Shown here piece after piece: positions 1 to 8,744 of a stretch of DNA of 41,974 nucleotides; positions within the stretch are counted from its first letter, which is position 1; the number at the start of each line of letters is the position of its first letter. The position numbers were made by a program, and so were the translations under genes. The stretch is from the NCBI RefSeq assembly GCF_027789125.1, contig NZ_JAQFVF010000077.1, forward strand, positions 1 to 41,974, written 5' to 3'. The notes under the pieces are model-generated. The model made no database searches. It was not told the DNA's origin and was given only the letters and a program-made list of their open reading frames with translations. The stretch comes from Paenibacillus aestuarii (GTDB taxonomy: Bacteria; Bacillota; Bacilli; Paenibacillales; NBRC-103111).

Positions 1-1067
1 ATGCTGACTGCTGAACCAGTCGCCTTGGGCAAACGAATTCCCGCTTCACGGAGTGCCTCGAACATGAATTCCATCAATAATGCTTCAATGACGCTGGGAA
101 ACGGAACGCCTTCTCGAGCCGTCGTAATGCTGAAAAGGAAATTCGTCGGCATGAGCTGTGAATGAAACGTTGTAATCGCTACAAACAACGAAGGAAGATA
201 GAGCGAGACGGAGAAGAGAATGAGCCTTGTCCACCTCATAAGAGAAGCGAAAATGAATCGTTCGTAATAATCATCTGCTGACTGAAACGTTGACCAAAAC
301 GTCATAGGGACGATTAATGCATTTGGCGAACCGTCCGTCAGTAAAGCGACTTTGCCTTCCAAAATATTAGCCGCAACAATATCTGGGCGTTCTGTTAGTT
401 GGATTTGAGGGAATGGAGTAAACGATACATCCTCAATCATTTCTTCGATATAACCCGAATCTAAAATCGCATCCGTTCGAATGCGGTTAACCCGTTCCTT
501 CACCTGACTCAATACATTCTCCTGGACAATACCTTCCACATATACGATAATGACGCTTGTTTTGGATAACGAACCGATTTTGACGGATTCAAGTTTTAAG
601 CGAGTCGATTGAATTCTTTTACGAATAAGCGATGAATTTACTTCAATTCGTTCCGTAAAACTCTCTCGAGGACCTCGAATTGATTGTTCAAATGTCGGCT
701 CGTCAATGCTTCGGCCATCTTTTGATTTCAAATCCAGCAAAATACAACTGGATCTTCCTTCGATAAATACAGCTGATTGGCCTTGAAGAAGCAAATTGCA
801 GACTTCTTGAATGTATCGCGTCTCGCTACTTGGGGCAACGGAAGAGATGTGAGCAGTCGTAAATAAACCACACCACTCAGAGGAATCGGGTCGAAAGAGT
901 TCATTGTTTAGTTTGTCCGTATCGACTAATCCCGCGATATAAATGATCAGTATGCTTGGACCGCCAGGAGGATGGATGGAGCGAAACGTAATATCGAAAC
1001 AAGCATCGAACAGTTGACGCAGCACTTGTTCGTTCTCCGCTTGAATTTGAGAAATGAGTGTGTCCAA
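1..1067 (-). CDS. GerA-family spore germination receptor, A subunit (partial)
   Basis: This is the 5' part (about 355 codons) of a leftward gene that runs off the window edge. My translation of the reverse complement has no stop. It shows GerA A-subunit hallmarks: a soluble N-terminal region containing a GPRESF segment, a TERPD motif followed by the ILEGKVALLTDGSP stretch, a first membrane segment around SLYLPSLFVAI, and then PFPSVIEALLMEFMFEALREAG with GSAVS at the edge. These proteins sit in the inner spore membrane and take part in nutrient-germinant sensing together with B and C subunits. The start is TTG at 1067: an in-frame TGA lies just upstream at 1080-1082 and a GAGGTGA ribosome binding site sits about eight bases before the TTG. 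Which GerA paralogue it is cannot be told from this part. The other subunits, if present, lie outside the window. Confidence 0.9.
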   Translation of the reverse strand, partial: MDTLISQIQAENEQVLRQLFDACFDITFRSIHPPGGPSILIIYIAGLVDTDKLNNELFRPDSSEWCGLFTTAHISSVAPSSETRYIQEVCNLLLQGQSAVFIEGRSSCILLDLKSKDGRSIDEPTFEQSIRGPRESFTERIEVNSSLIRKRIQSTRLKLESVKIGSLSKTSVIIVYVEGIVQENVLSQVKERVNRIRTDAILDSGYIEEMIEDVSFTPFPQIQLTERPDIVAANILEGKVALLTDGSPNALIVPMTFWSTFQSADDYYERFIFASLMRWTRLILFSVSLYLPSLFVAITTFHSQLMPTNFLFSITTAREGVPFPSVIEALLMEFMFEALREAGIRLPKATGSAVS

Positions 1068-1140
1068 CTTGATTTCACCTCACATATCTTTGCCAAAGTT
1101 ATTTTTCCATTAATTCTCATATTTATGCATGATGAGCATG

Positions 1141-1242
1141 ATGACTGAAGCAGATGAAGCAAGTGAAGGACTAGCACATTTTATCATTAAGGATCCAAAC
1201 GGATTCAAGTTCTTTTCGATCAACATCGGTAAAAAACGGTAA
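1141..1242 (+). pseudogene. Short VOC (glyoxalase)-like C-terminal remnant
   Basis: An open stretch of 33 residues ends in a segment reading HFIIKDPNGFKFF followed by SINIG and a stop. The D-P-N-G-F pattern followed by hydrophobic residues is typical of the last beta-strands of VOC/glyoxalase-fold proteins. No ribosome binding site or N-terminal half is present, so this looks like the tail of a decayed gene. The assignment rests on one short motif and is weak. Confidence 0.3.
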
Positions 1243-1246
1243 TGCC

Positions 1247-1277
1247 AAAAGGCCCGTCCGCATGAGGTCGGGCTTTT
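1247..1277 (+). terminator. Rho-independent terminator, possibly bidirectional
   Basis: An imperfect GC-rich stem (AAAAGGCCCGTCC against GGTCGGGCTTTT) with a short loop is followed by TTTT. It follows the VOC-like remnant and separates it from the ROK operon. Confidence 0.6.
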
Positions 1278-1416
1278 CTGTATGGAAAGACCAAGAAATC
1301 GGTTGCCTTTGTTATATAAAATGACAATAAAACAAGCATAATCATAGATTCATGGAAACCAGCAGCTAACTTCAAAAAAACAATGTTATTTTACATGACA
1401 TGGAGTTCGAAATTCC

Positions 1417-1445
1417 TTGACAGAATTTTGAACTCCTGATACGAT
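1417..1445 (+). promoter_or_regulatory. Sigma-A promoter for the ROK/sugar operon
   Basis: TTGACA (1417-1422) is separated by 17 bases from TACGAT (1440-1445). The predicted transcript would start near 1452 and have a leader of about 130 bases before the ROK repressor gene. No other -35/-10 pair of this quality is visible upstream of the operon. Confidence 0.6.
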
Positions 1446-1446
1446 C

Positions 1447-1552
1447 TTATTAATAACACCACAGCACTAATTATTGTCGTATCGTTGCACAAAAGGGTTG
1501 GTTTTAAATAAATCAATCTATAATTCTTGATTTTTTTAATCTATTAATAACA
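1447..1552. promoter_or_regulatory. Paired TATTAATAACA sites, candidate ROK operators
   Basis: The 11-mer TATTAATAACA occurs at 1448-1458, at the predicted transcription start, and again at 1542-1552, just before the repressor gene. The first copy lies in the perfect palindrome TTATTAATAA (1447-1456). ROK/NagC/XylR-type repressors often bind paired AT-rich palindromes, so autoregulation by looping is plausible. This is inference from sequence only. Confidence 0.35.
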
Positions 1553-1581
1553 TCATGGTATTAATCGAAGGTGGCAAAGTA

Positions 1582-2748
1582 ATGGATATCAGCAAACACG
1601 ATCAGGAGTTTATAAAGAAAAAAAATAAGAATATGGTGCTCGACCTCATAAAGAGCAGCCGTCCGATATCCAGAGCGAAGATTGCGAAGCTCACCTCGAT
1701 GAGTGCCACTTCTGTAGGGCGTATCGTCAACGATCTTTGTCAAATGGGTATGGTGAAGGAAACGGAGCAATACTCCTCGGGTGTAGGAAGAAAAGCGACG
1801 ATGCTAGATATTGATGCCAGTTCCGTGCTCACGATCGGTGTCGAGATGGATAAAGGATTGATCCAAATCGGCATCGTCGATTTTGACGGTCACATTATTG
1901 CTGAAAAAAGTATAACGAAGCTTTATCACTTGGATGAGCCTGCCCAGGTGGCGAGCGAGCTTTCCAAGCACATTCAAACGCTTATTGATCAGAATGATAT
2001 TGTTATTTCCAAAATCATCGGAATTGGAATCGGCGTTCCGGGCATCATCGATATGTCTAAGGGAACGATTGTTTTCTCTTCGCAATTAGGCTGGGAGAAT
2101 GTTCATTTCGCTGCTTTGCTGGAGGCTCATCTAAATATTCCGACTGTTATCGATAATGACCTGAAGGTCAAAGCGCTGGGCGAAACGTACTATGGCTTCG
2201 TCAAAGGATCGAAAAGAGCGGTATTGCTCGGTTTCGGCAGCGGAGTCGGTTCCGCGCTCGTTATTGATGGGATCGTGTACCGGGGAGAATCGAACATCGC
2301 CGGCGAGATTGGCCATTCAACGGTAGACCCGAATGGCATGTTATGTGAGTGCGGGAAAAGAGGCTGTCTGCAAACGTATATTGCTGACTTCACCATTATT
2401 CAGGAAGCCAATAAAGTGAAGCCTGTCACAAGTATTCAGGAAATATTCGACAGCGCTCATAATAATGAAATGTGGGCAGCGCAAATTATCGACCGTGCCT
2501 GCACGTATATCGCGATTACCGTCAGCAATGTGGTATGCATGTATAATCCGGATACGATCATTCTCGGTGGGCATTTGATTGAACAGCATGGAGAAATGCT
2601 TGAAACGGTGAAGCAAAAAGTGAATCAGTTCATTTGGGGGCCATTTAACGGGACATATAAGCTGGTGAGTTCCAAATTGCAAAGCAAAGCGGTGCTTATC
2701 GGAGCGGCGACCCTTGCGCTGCAGCAGCGATTGGATCATGAAATGTAA
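1582..2748 (+). CDS. ROK-family transcriptional repressor
   Basis: A NagC/XylR-type regulator of 388 residues. The N-terminal part (about residues 10-75) is a winged helix-turn-helix: ISRAKIAKLTSMSATSVGRI is the recognition region. The rest is a ROK sugar-kinase fold with GIGVPGIIDMSKGTI, the IDND motif, and the zinc-binding signature CECGKRGC (Cys255, Cys257, Cys262) after GHSTVDPNG. It probably binds a sugar or sugar phosphate and releases DNA. I chose ATG 1582 because GAAGGTGG precedes it at good spacing; an in-frame ATG at 1555 has no such site. It is the first gene of the catabolic operon and very likely controls it, with candidate operators at 1448 and 1542. Confidence 0.88.
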   Translation: MDISKHDQEFIKKKNKNMVLDLIKSSRPISRAKIAKLTSMSATSVGRIVNDLCQMGMVKETEQYSSGVGRKATMLDIDASSVLTIGVEMDKGLIQIGIVDFDGHIIAEKSITKLYHLDEPAQVASELSKHIQTLIDQNDIVISKIIGIGIGVPGIIDMSKGTIVFSSQLGWENVHFAALLEAHLNIPTVIDNDLKVKALGETYYGFVKGSKRAVLLGFGSGVGSALVIDGIVYRGESNIAGEIGHSTVDPNGMLCECGKRGCLQTYIADFTIIQEANKVKPVTSIQEIFDSAHNNEMWAAQIIDRACTYIAITVSNVVCMYNPDTIILGGHLIEQHGEMLETVKQKVNQFIWGPFNGTYKLVSSKLQSKAVLIGAATLALQQRLDHEM

Positions 2749-2777
2749 TCAACCATCTATCATGAGGAGGAAGTCAT

Positions 2778-3785
2778 ATGGATCAAATATTGCTGGAAGA
2801 GTATCGCGGAGACACGCTCGAATGCGTGCATCGGGGACACATTTGCGGAGTTTCTTATAGCGGGGACGTGCAATATGCTGTCGGTGATACGAACGCCGTG
2901 ACATTTCTGAGATCGGCCGGCAAGCCATTTCAAGCAATTCCCGTGCTGCGCCATGGCGCCGATGTCCACTTCGGGTTAACCGGAAAGGAAACGGCCATCA
3001 TGATGGGGTCACATCGCGCCGAGCCGTTTCATGTTGAAGCGCTCGAGTCAATGCTGAGGAAGATTGGCGTGGTGGAAGAGGGGCTTGTCTGTCACCCGAC
3101 TTACCCGCTCAGCGTCTACGCGACAGAGGATTTACTTCGCAAGCAAGCGCCTAAGCGTTCGATTTATCATAATTGCTCCGGCAAGCATCTGGGGGTTTTA
3201 GCACTCTGCAAAATGATGGGATATCCCTTGGAGACCTATTTTGAACCTCAGCACCCTGCACAGCTGGAGATTATGGAAACGCTCTCATATCTGTCGGAGT
3301 GTCCGGTTGACCAGATTCAGCTTGGCACGGATGGCTGCGGGTTCCCCGTCTTTGCGATTCCTTTGAGAAACTTGGCCACCGCTTTTCTCAAGCTGGCTTG
3401 CCCGGAGCTCATTGAGGATATGGCGACTCGTGCCGCTGTTCAGAAGATGGTAGGCCTCATGAATGAACACTATGAGATGGTTGCTGGTTCAGACCGTATC
3501 TGTTCGTCTTTGCTCATGGATTCGAATATCGTAGCGAAGGGCGGAGCGAAGGGCGTCTATTGTTTTGGACTAAAAAAAGAAAAGCTAGCCTTTGCCTTGA
3601 AAGTGCTCGACGGTTCCGAGGACGAATGGCCGTTAATTGTCGCCTCGATTTTGGAGCAGATTCAATATGTCAATACGAACACGATCCGCAGCATGTACGA
3701 GCTCGCACCGATAGAGATCAAGAATGATAACAAGAAGGTTATTGGGCGCAACACCGCTGTATTCACGCTTGAAGCCCACTCATAA
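2778..3785 (+). CDS. Rhizobial-type (PF06089) asparaginase
   Basis: A protein of 335 residues of the asparaginase II/ReAV class, which hydrolyses L-asparagine to aspartate and ammonia and is unrelated to E. coli AnsA/AnsB. Key residues of the Rhizobium etli enzyme are recognisable at a constant offset of two: Ser46 and Lys49 in RSAGKPFQA, Ser78 in GSHRAE, and zinc ligands Cys133 and Lys136 in NCSGKHLG and Cys187 in DGCGFP. Lys258 in KGGAKG probably matches the other catalytic lysine. A strong GAGGAGGAAG site precedes the ATG. The gene sits between the ROK regulator and a sugar importer, an unusual place for a housekeeping asparaginase. It may act on asparagine released from, or still attached to, an imported amino sugar (inference). 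Residue numbers for the R. etli enzyme are from memory. Confidence 0.85.
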   Translation: MDQILLEEYRGDTLECVHRGHICGVSYSGDVQYAVGDTNAVTFLRSAGKPFQAIPVLRHGADVHFGLTGKETAIMMGSHRAEPFHVEALESMLRKIGVVEEGLVCHPTYPLSVYATEDLLRKQAPKRSIYHNCSGKHLGVLALCKMMGYPLETYFEPQHPAQLEIMETLSYLSECPVDQIQLGTDGCGFPVFAIPLRNLATAFLKLACPELIEDMATRAAVQKMVGLMNEHYEMVAGSDRICSSLLMDSNIVAKGGAKGVYCFGLKKEKLAFALKVLDGSEDEWPLIVASILEQIQYVNTNTIRSMYELAPIEIKNDNKKVIGRNTAVFTLEAHS

Positions 3786-3869
3786 GCGATATGAGCATTG
3801 TCGGGTCCGCACAAGTAAAGCTCCGGCAAGTTACATATATAATTTCGAGAAACAACGGGAGGGGTTATT

Positions 3870-5210
3870 TTGAAAAAAAGAATGTCAACTATGGTGATGA
3901 GCATGGTTCTTGTGCTGACGGTCGGACTTGTCGGCTGTTCCAGCGAACCTGCGGGAAGTTCCAGTAATGCCAGTGGTGCAGCTCAAAGTTCAGGCAAAAA
4001 AGAGAAAATCTCCTATTTAGATCCGCTTCCAAGCCCAGAGCGAACAGCACTCATGCAGGATTTCATCAAACAATTTCAAAGCAAAAACCCGAATATTGAA
4101 GTCGAATACACATCCGTTCCTTGGGATGAAGCGAATAAAAAATGGTTGGCGCTCGGTGCTGCCAAGCAGCTCCCGGACGTCATCAGCATCGACGACACAT
4201 CTCTCGTAGCCATGTCTGCGGCTGGGTATCTCGAAAATCTGCAGCCTTACTATGACAAATGGGATCAAGTAGGCAATGTGACCGAGGCGTTCAAGCAGGC
4301 AAGAAATAAGTATCAAGGGAAGGTCTATGCCATTCCCGATGGATTTTTGCTTCAAGGCCTATTTATTCGCAGCGACTGGTTCAAAGAAAGCAACTTGCCG
4401 GAGAAAATCGATACATGGGACGATTACTTCAAGCTTTCCCAACAGCTGACGGATCCTTCCAAAGGAAGATACGGCATTTCCTTCCGTGGCGGTGCGAACG
4501 GTATTCTTCGGGCTATGGAATACGTAATGGCAGCGACGCACAGCGACAGCTGGTTTGACAAGGATGGCAAATCGATTCTTTACAAACCTGAGGCGCAAGC
4601 GGCATTCAAGAAGTTTTATGACATCTATTTGAACGGTAATTCGCCTAAAGAGTCGATAAACTGGGGCTTTAATGAAATGGTTCAGGGATTCCTAAACGGC
4701 CAGACCGCCATCCTGAATCAAACCCCTGAAGTCATTATTACGGCGCAAAAGAACATGAAGGAAGGCACATGGAACGTCGTGCCGATGCCGAAATCCGATG
4801 ACGGCAAACGTTATATTTTCTGGGGGTACACAGCCGCATATGCGATGGCAGCCAACTCCGAACACAAGGATGCAGCTTGGAAGTTTATTCAATTCCTTAG
4901 CTCCCCTGAGATTAATTTGCAATATTCCATTAAAAATTCGACCATTCCGATTTACAACGACAATCTGAAGGATCCGAATTTCAGCAAAGGCCCGATCGCT
5001 GGTTATGCAGCTGCGATGGCGGACTCCAATATTGTATTCGCCGGACCGCCGAGCCATCTGACGAAGTTGGGACAATTCTCGGGTACGTTTGCCGTACAAG
5101 AGACCCAAAAATATTTGAGCAAAACGCAATCCCTCGAGGATACAATCAAGCATTTGGCTGATTTCCTGACACAGGAGCAGCAAGAGTATTTGAAAAATAA
5201 TAAACAATAA
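3870..5210 (+). CDS. Sugar ABC transporter substrate-binding lipoprotein (CUT1)
   Basis: An extracellular solute-binding protein family 1 lipoprotein of 446 residues. The N-terminus has basic residues, a hydrophobic segment and the lipobox VGLVGC with acylated Cys23, followed by a Ser/Gly-rich linker. The mature part has the usual pattern: RTALMQDFIKQFQSKNPNIEVEY near the start, a KYQGKVYAIPDG hinge region, and YTAAYAMAANSEHKDAAWKFI near the C-terminus. It would deliver a sugar to the two permeases encoded directly downstream. Translation starts at TTG 3870, preceded by GGGAGGGG. An 84-base gap and a downstream hairpin at 5226 suggest that its expression is set apart from its neighbours. The substrate is not readable from the sequence; neighbours suggest an amino sugar. 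Confidence 0.88.
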   Translation: MKKRMSTMVMSMVLVLTVGLVGCSSEPAGSSSNASGAAQSSGKKEKISYLDPLPSPERTALMQDFIKQFQSKNPNIEVEYTSVPWDEANKKWLALGAAKQLPDVISIDDTSLVAMSAAGYLENLQPYYDKWDQVGNVTEAFKQARNKYQGKVYAIPDGFLLQGLFIRSDWFKESNLPEKIDTWDDYFKLSQQLTDPSKGRYGISFRGGANGILRAMEYVMAATHSDSWFDKDGKSILYKPEAQAAFKKFYDIYLNGNSPKESINWGFNEMVQGFLNGQTAILNQTPEVIITAQKNMKEGTWNVVPMPKSDDGKRYIFWGYTAAYAMAANSEHKDAAWKFIQFLSSPEINLQYSIKNSTIPIYNDNLKDPNFSKGPIAGYAAAMADSNIVFAGPPSHLTKLGQFSGTFAVQETQKYLSKTQSLEDTIKHLADFLTQEQQEYLKNNKQ

Positions 5211-5225
5211 CATCAAGAAGCAGAT

Positions 5226-5259
5226 AACCGGGGCGGAGTTCTGTCCCGGTTGTCTTTTC
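5226..5259 (+). terminator. Intra-operon stem-loop between binding protein and permease
   Basis: AACCGGG (5226-5232) pairs perfectly with CCCGGTT (5245-5251), followed by GTCTTTTCC. Such hairpins commonly act as leaky terminators or 3' mRNA stabilisers that allow more binding protein than permease to be made. Confidence 0.55.
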
Positions 5260-5286
5260 CTTATCCCAAAGGGAGGTGAAGCGGCT

Positions 5287-6174
5287 TTGAAATTGAGATT
5301 GAAACTATGGGAACCTTACTTGCTGATAGCACCTGCCGTCCTGATTTTGTTAGCTTTTTTTGCCTATCCGCTGCTCCAAGGACTGAAGCTGGCCTTCATG
5401 CACTATATTTTGTTTGAACCGAATGACGTTCGTTTTTCTGGTTTGGCAAACTTCAAAGCTATACTTACAGACAATAATATTGTCCGAATTTTGTTGAATT
5501 CTTTACTGTGGGTCGTTTTGACAGTCGGCTTGCAATTTGTTCTCGGATTTATGCTGGCGTTAGCTCTGAATACCAGATTTAAAGGCAAAAACATCTACCA
5601 ATCGATCGTATTTCTTCCATGGGCGGTCTCTGCCTTTTTGATCGGGATGATTTTCAAGTGGATGTTCAGTGAACAGAATGGTTTGATCAACTACTTGTTG
5701 ATGAAGCTGGGAATAGTGGATAAAGGCATTCCGTTTTTGGCGCTTCCGGGCTTTTCGATTTTTCCCATCATCATTGCGATGGTCTGGTACGGCGTACCGT
5801 TTTTTGGCATCATGCTGCTGGCCGCCTTGCAATCGGTGCCCAAAGATATTTACGAATCAGCAGATATCGACGGTGCTGGCCGATGGACGAAGCTATTTTC
5901 CGTGACCATTCCCTACATTAAGCCAACCATCATTCTTACGGTTCTGCTTCGGGTTATTTGGGTGTTCAATTCAGCGGATCTTATTTATATCATGACAAAT
6001 GGGGGGCCTGCTAACACCTCGCATAACTTATCATCCTATATTTTCAATCAGATTTCCTATACAACGGATTTCGGTCAGGCGTCTGCTCTTGGCGTAATCA
6101 TGTTAATCATCCTCATTCTATATACGTTAATTTTCCTTCGAACAACCAAATATGACGAAGCAGGTGATTTCTAA
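5287..6174 (+). CDS. Sugar ABC transporter permease, MalF-type
   Basis: A membrane permease of 295 residues with about six hydrophobic segments, the first at roughly residues 10-32. The cytoplasmic EAA loop reads ESADIDGAGRWTKLFSVTIP, the docking site for the ATPase. The length and pattern match the MalF-like half of CUT1 importers that lack the large periplasmic loop. Translation starts at TTG 5287 after GGGAGGTGA. It pairs with the next gene's product. No ATP-binding subunit is encoded in the operon, so a shared MsmX/UgpC-type ATPase encoded elsewhere is expected (established for many Bacillota CUT1 systems). Confidence 0.9.
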   Translation: MKLRLKLWEPYLLIAPAVLILLAFFAYPLLQGLKLAFMHYILFEPNDVRFSGLANFKAILTDNNIVRILLNSLLWVVLTVGLQFVLGFMLALALNTRFKGKNIYQSIVFLPWAVSAFLIGMIFKWMFSEQNGLINYLLMKLGIVDKGIPFLALPGFSIFPIIIAMVWYGVPFFGIMLLAALQSVPKDIYESADIDGAGRWTKLFSVTIPYIKPTIILTVLLRVIWVFNSADLIYIMTNGGPANTSHNLSSYIFNQISYTTDFGQASALGVIMLIILILYTLIFLRTTKYDEAGDF

Positions 6175-6175
6175 A

Positions 6176-7015
6176 ATGACTTCCTTCGGACGAAAAGCGG
6201 CTCCCGAATTCGTTAGAATTGTTGTATTGTTGCTTTTTGCATTAGGGACACTGCTTCCGTTTTATTGGATGATTGTGACTTCTTTGAAAACAAGACAAGA
6301 AATCTATAGCGGCAAGTTGACTTTGTGGCCCAAAGCGCTAACCTGGGTGAACTATGTAGATACGCTGCAAAATACAAGTTTTCCCCGATATTTATTGAAC
6401 AGCTTTACAGTTAGTATGTGTAGTGCAATTCTGGTTTTGCTTGCTTCCATCTTGGGAGGTTACAGTTTGGCCAGATATCAGTTTAAGGGAAAAAAACTGG
6501 TGCTCGTTTCCTTTTTAGCAACCCAAATGGTGCCTGTCATGGTGATTCTCGTGCCCTTGTTTATTACCTTTGGCCAAATCCATTTGTTGAATAAGCTACC
6601 TTCATTGATTATTACTTACACGGCGATGAATATACCGTTCTGCTTGATTACGATGTCCAGTTTCTTTCAGCGTATTCCGGTTTCTTTGGAAGAAGCGGCC
6701 ATGATTGACGGCTGTAACAAATTCCAGACGATGACTAAAGTTGTACTGCCGATGATGCAGCCGGGGATCGTCGCGACCTTTGTGTTTGCTTTTATTGGGG
6801 CTTGGAACGATTTGTTCTTTGGCGTTATGTTTACAAATAGCGAATCTGCCAAGACGGTTCCTGTCGGTTTAAGCAGCTTTGTTCAAAAATTCGATATCAA
6901 TTGGGGGCAGATGAGTGCGGCAGGTATGATCTCGCTCATTCCTGTCATTATCATGTTTGCCATCGTGCAAAAATATATCGTTGCTGGTTTAACACAAGGT
7001 GCTGTGAAAGGTTAG
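6176..7015 (+). CDS. Sugar ABC transporter permease, MalG-type
   Basis: The second permease half, about 279 residues. It has the MalG-type opening (a membrane segment around LLLFALGTLLPFYWMIVTSL) and the EAA loop EEAAMIDGCNKFQTMTKVVLP, and it ends in the typical GLTQGAVKG. I place the start at ATG 6176, just after the upstream stop, because AGGTGA (6162-6167) lies eight bases before it. An in-frame ATG at 6152 inside the previous gene has no good site. The stop codon is directly followed by the GTG of cutC, showing tight co-transcription. Confidence 0.9.
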   Translation: MTSFGRKAAPEFVRIVVLLLFALGTLLPFYWMIVTSLKTRQEIYSGKLTLWPKALTWVNYVDTLQNTSFPRYLLNSFTVSMCSAILVLLASILGGYSLARYQFKGKKLVLVSFLATQMVPVMVILVPLFITFGQIHLLNKLPSLIITYTAMNIPFCLITMSSFFQRIPVSLEEAAMIDGCNKFQTMTKVVLPMMQPGIVATFVFAFIGAWNDLFFGVMFTNSESAKTVPVGLSSFVQKFDINWGQMSAAGMISLIPVIIMFAIVQKYIVAGLTQGAVKG

Positions 7016-7729
7016 GTGAAACGTGTGCTACTCGAAGTTATTGCTACAAGTATGAGGGACGTGATTGCGGCGGAACGGAGTGGTGCCGATCGGATCGAAC
7101 TCATTACCGGAATGGTGGAAGGCGGATTGACGCCAAGTTATGGGCTGATCGAAGCAGCGGTTCAGGCGACTAAGCTCCCCGTTCAGGTGATGATTCGCCC
7201 ACACAGCTATTCATTCTGTTATGATCGTCTAGACGTTGCTGCAATGATTGCGGATATCCGCATGGTCAAACAACTCGGGGCCGCTGGCGTCGTGTTGGGT
7301 GCGCTTACCCCGGAAGGGCGTTTGGATGTGGAAGTGATAGCAAGATTGCTGGAAGAGGCCGAGGGGCTTTCCGTCACCTTCCATCGAGCGTTCGATGAGG
7401 TTCGGGATGTTGAGGAAGCGCTAGTCGAGCTTGAGAAGTTCAAGCAAATCGATCGTATACTTACCTCCGGCGGTAAGCCCAACGTCTTGGATGCTGTCGT
7501 GGAGATGAAGCGTTTGGTCGCTTGGAGTCAACAGACGTCAATACAGATTTTGGCAGGAAGCGGTCTTACAATTGCGTCACTGCTCGCATTTGTAGCCGAA
7601 ACAGGCGTTCAAGAGGTGCATTTCGGCAAAGCTGTGCGCATGAATGGCGATGCGCTTAGCCCGATCGATCCCGCTCGGATCCAACAGATTAAACAACTAC
7701 GGTACGAGTCTGCTAAGACGGATGCATGA
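7016..7729 (+). CDS. cutC: CutC family TIM-barrel protein
   Basis: A protein of 237 residues that matches CutC along its length: LLEVIATS, GADRIEL, EGGLTPSYGLI, VMIRPHSYSFCY, LGAAGVVLGALTPEGRLD, VTFHRAFDEV, LTSGGKPNVLDA and EVHFGKAVR. The name comes from a copper phenotype in E. coli, later attributed largely to the small RNA MicL encoded at the end of that gene, so the biochemical role is open. Its position between a sugar permease and a sugar kinase argues for a role in sugar metabolism (inference). The start is GTG 7016, abutting the previous stop; GTG 7025, with AGGTGA five bases ahead, is an equally possible start. Confidence 0.85.
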   Translation: MKRVLLEVIATSMRDVIAAERSGADRIELITGMVEGGLTPSYGLIEAAVQATKLPVQVMIRPHSYSFCYDRLDVAAMIADIRMVKQLGAAGVVLGALTPEGRLDVEVIARLLEEAEGLSVTFHRAFDEVRDVEEALVELEKFKQIDRILTSGGKPNVLDAVVEMKRLVAWSQQTSIQILAGSGLTIASLLAFVAETGVQEVHFGKAVRMNGDALSPIDPARIQQIKQLRYESAKTDA

Positions 7730-7739
7730 AGGAGCAACT

Positions 7740-8744
7740 ATGACAATCGATGAGTACTTTTTAGGAATAGACATTGGTGGAACCAAAATGTTGACTGCCT
7801 TGGTGGATGCTCAAGGGCGTGTACTTGCCAAAGATCAACAGCCCACTTTAGCTGCAGAAGGGGAGCATGAGGTCATCAGACGGCTGATCGATATGATTGA
7901 GGCGCTGCTGTCCTCTGTACCCAATCTCCAAGCTCGAAGCATTCAAAGTCTAGGTATCGCAACTGCGGGTATACTTGATATGAGTACTGGAACAATCGTT
8001 CTGTCGACCAATTTAGGCTGGAGAAATGTTGCCTTAGGGCCAATATTGGAACGGAGATTCGGCGTTCCGGTTCGTTTAATCAATGATGCTAGTGCAGCGG
8101 CACTGGGAGAATGGCTGGTTGGTGCAGGCAAAGGAACCGAAGACTGTGTGTATGTTACCGTGTCCACGGGAATAGGAGGCGGTGTCATCAGTGGTGGCCG
8201 CATGCTGCTGGGAGCTTCGAACAATGCAGCGGAAATCGGTCATATTAGCATTGATAGGAATGGGCCCGTTTGTAAATGCGGGAATAGAGGTTGCGTAGAA
8301 GTATATGCCGCCGGCAACTCCATAGCTCGTCAGGCCGCTGAAGAACTACGCGCCGGTAAGCTGCAAACTCCTTTGCTGGCCGATTTGGCCGGACAGGATC
8401 CGGAGAAGGTGACAGCGAAGCTTGTGGCAGAAGCCGCTTCAAGCGGTGACCCTTATTCTGTCTCTTTGCTGCAAAAAGCGGGGGAGGCGCTCGGGGTTGC
8501 GATGGTGACGATCATTCATCTATTCAATCCGGAGGTCATCATTTTCGGTGGCGGGGTTTCGCAAAGTGGGGATGTGCTCTTCGAGCCCATGCGGAGAACG
8601 ATTCAAGAACTAGGAATTGAAGGCATGGTAAAAGATGTTCTGATCACCCGTTCTTCGCTCGGTGTGGAAGCGGGGGCAATCGGTGCTGCATTAGTATGGA
8701 AGTATGTAAATCAAGCCGATAAGGAGAATTCACTTGAAAATTGA
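7740..8744 (+). CDS. ROK-family sugar kinase
   Basis: A protein of 334 residues without a DNA-binding domain, so it is a kinase rather than a repressor. It has the phosphate-binding FLGIDIGGTKMLTAL at the N-terminus, GIATAGILDMSTGTI, the catalytic aspartate in LINDASAAALGE, a second glycine-rich loop STGIGGGVISGG, and the ROK zinc signature CKCGNRGC (Cys178, Cys180, Cys185). ROK kinases of this form phosphorylate glucose, N-acetylglucosamine or N-acetylmannosamine at the expense of ATP. The start is ATG 7740 with AAGGAG ahead; longer in-frame readings overlap cutC. The gene overlaps the following deaminase gene, consistent with phosphorylation followed by deamination of an imported amino sugar. 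Confidence 0.87.
   Translation: MTIDEYFLGIDIGGTKMLTALVDAQGRVLAKDQQPTLAAEGEHEVIRRLIDMIEALLSSVPNLQARSIQSLGIATAGILDMSTGTIVLSTNLGWRNVALGPILERRFGVPVRLINDASAAALGEWLVGAGKGTEDCVYVTVSTGIGGGVISGGRMLLGASNNAAEIGHISIDRNGPVCKCGNRGCVEVYAAGNSIARQAAEELRAGKLQTPLLADLAGQDPEKVTAKLVAEAASSGDPYSVSLLQKAGEALGVAMVTIIHLFNPEVIIFGGGVSQSGDVLFEPMRRTIQELGIEGMVKDVLITRSSLGVEAGAIGAALVWKYVNQADKENSLEN

Noticed and set aside
1555..1581. Nine-codon N-terminal extension of the ROK repressor
   Set aside because: The ribosome site GAAGGTGG lies inside this extension, immediately before the ATG at 1582, so translation starts there.
3838..3843. TATAAT before the sugar-binding lipoprotein gene as an internal promoter
   Set aside because: No acceptable -35 at 16-18 bases; left out of the features.
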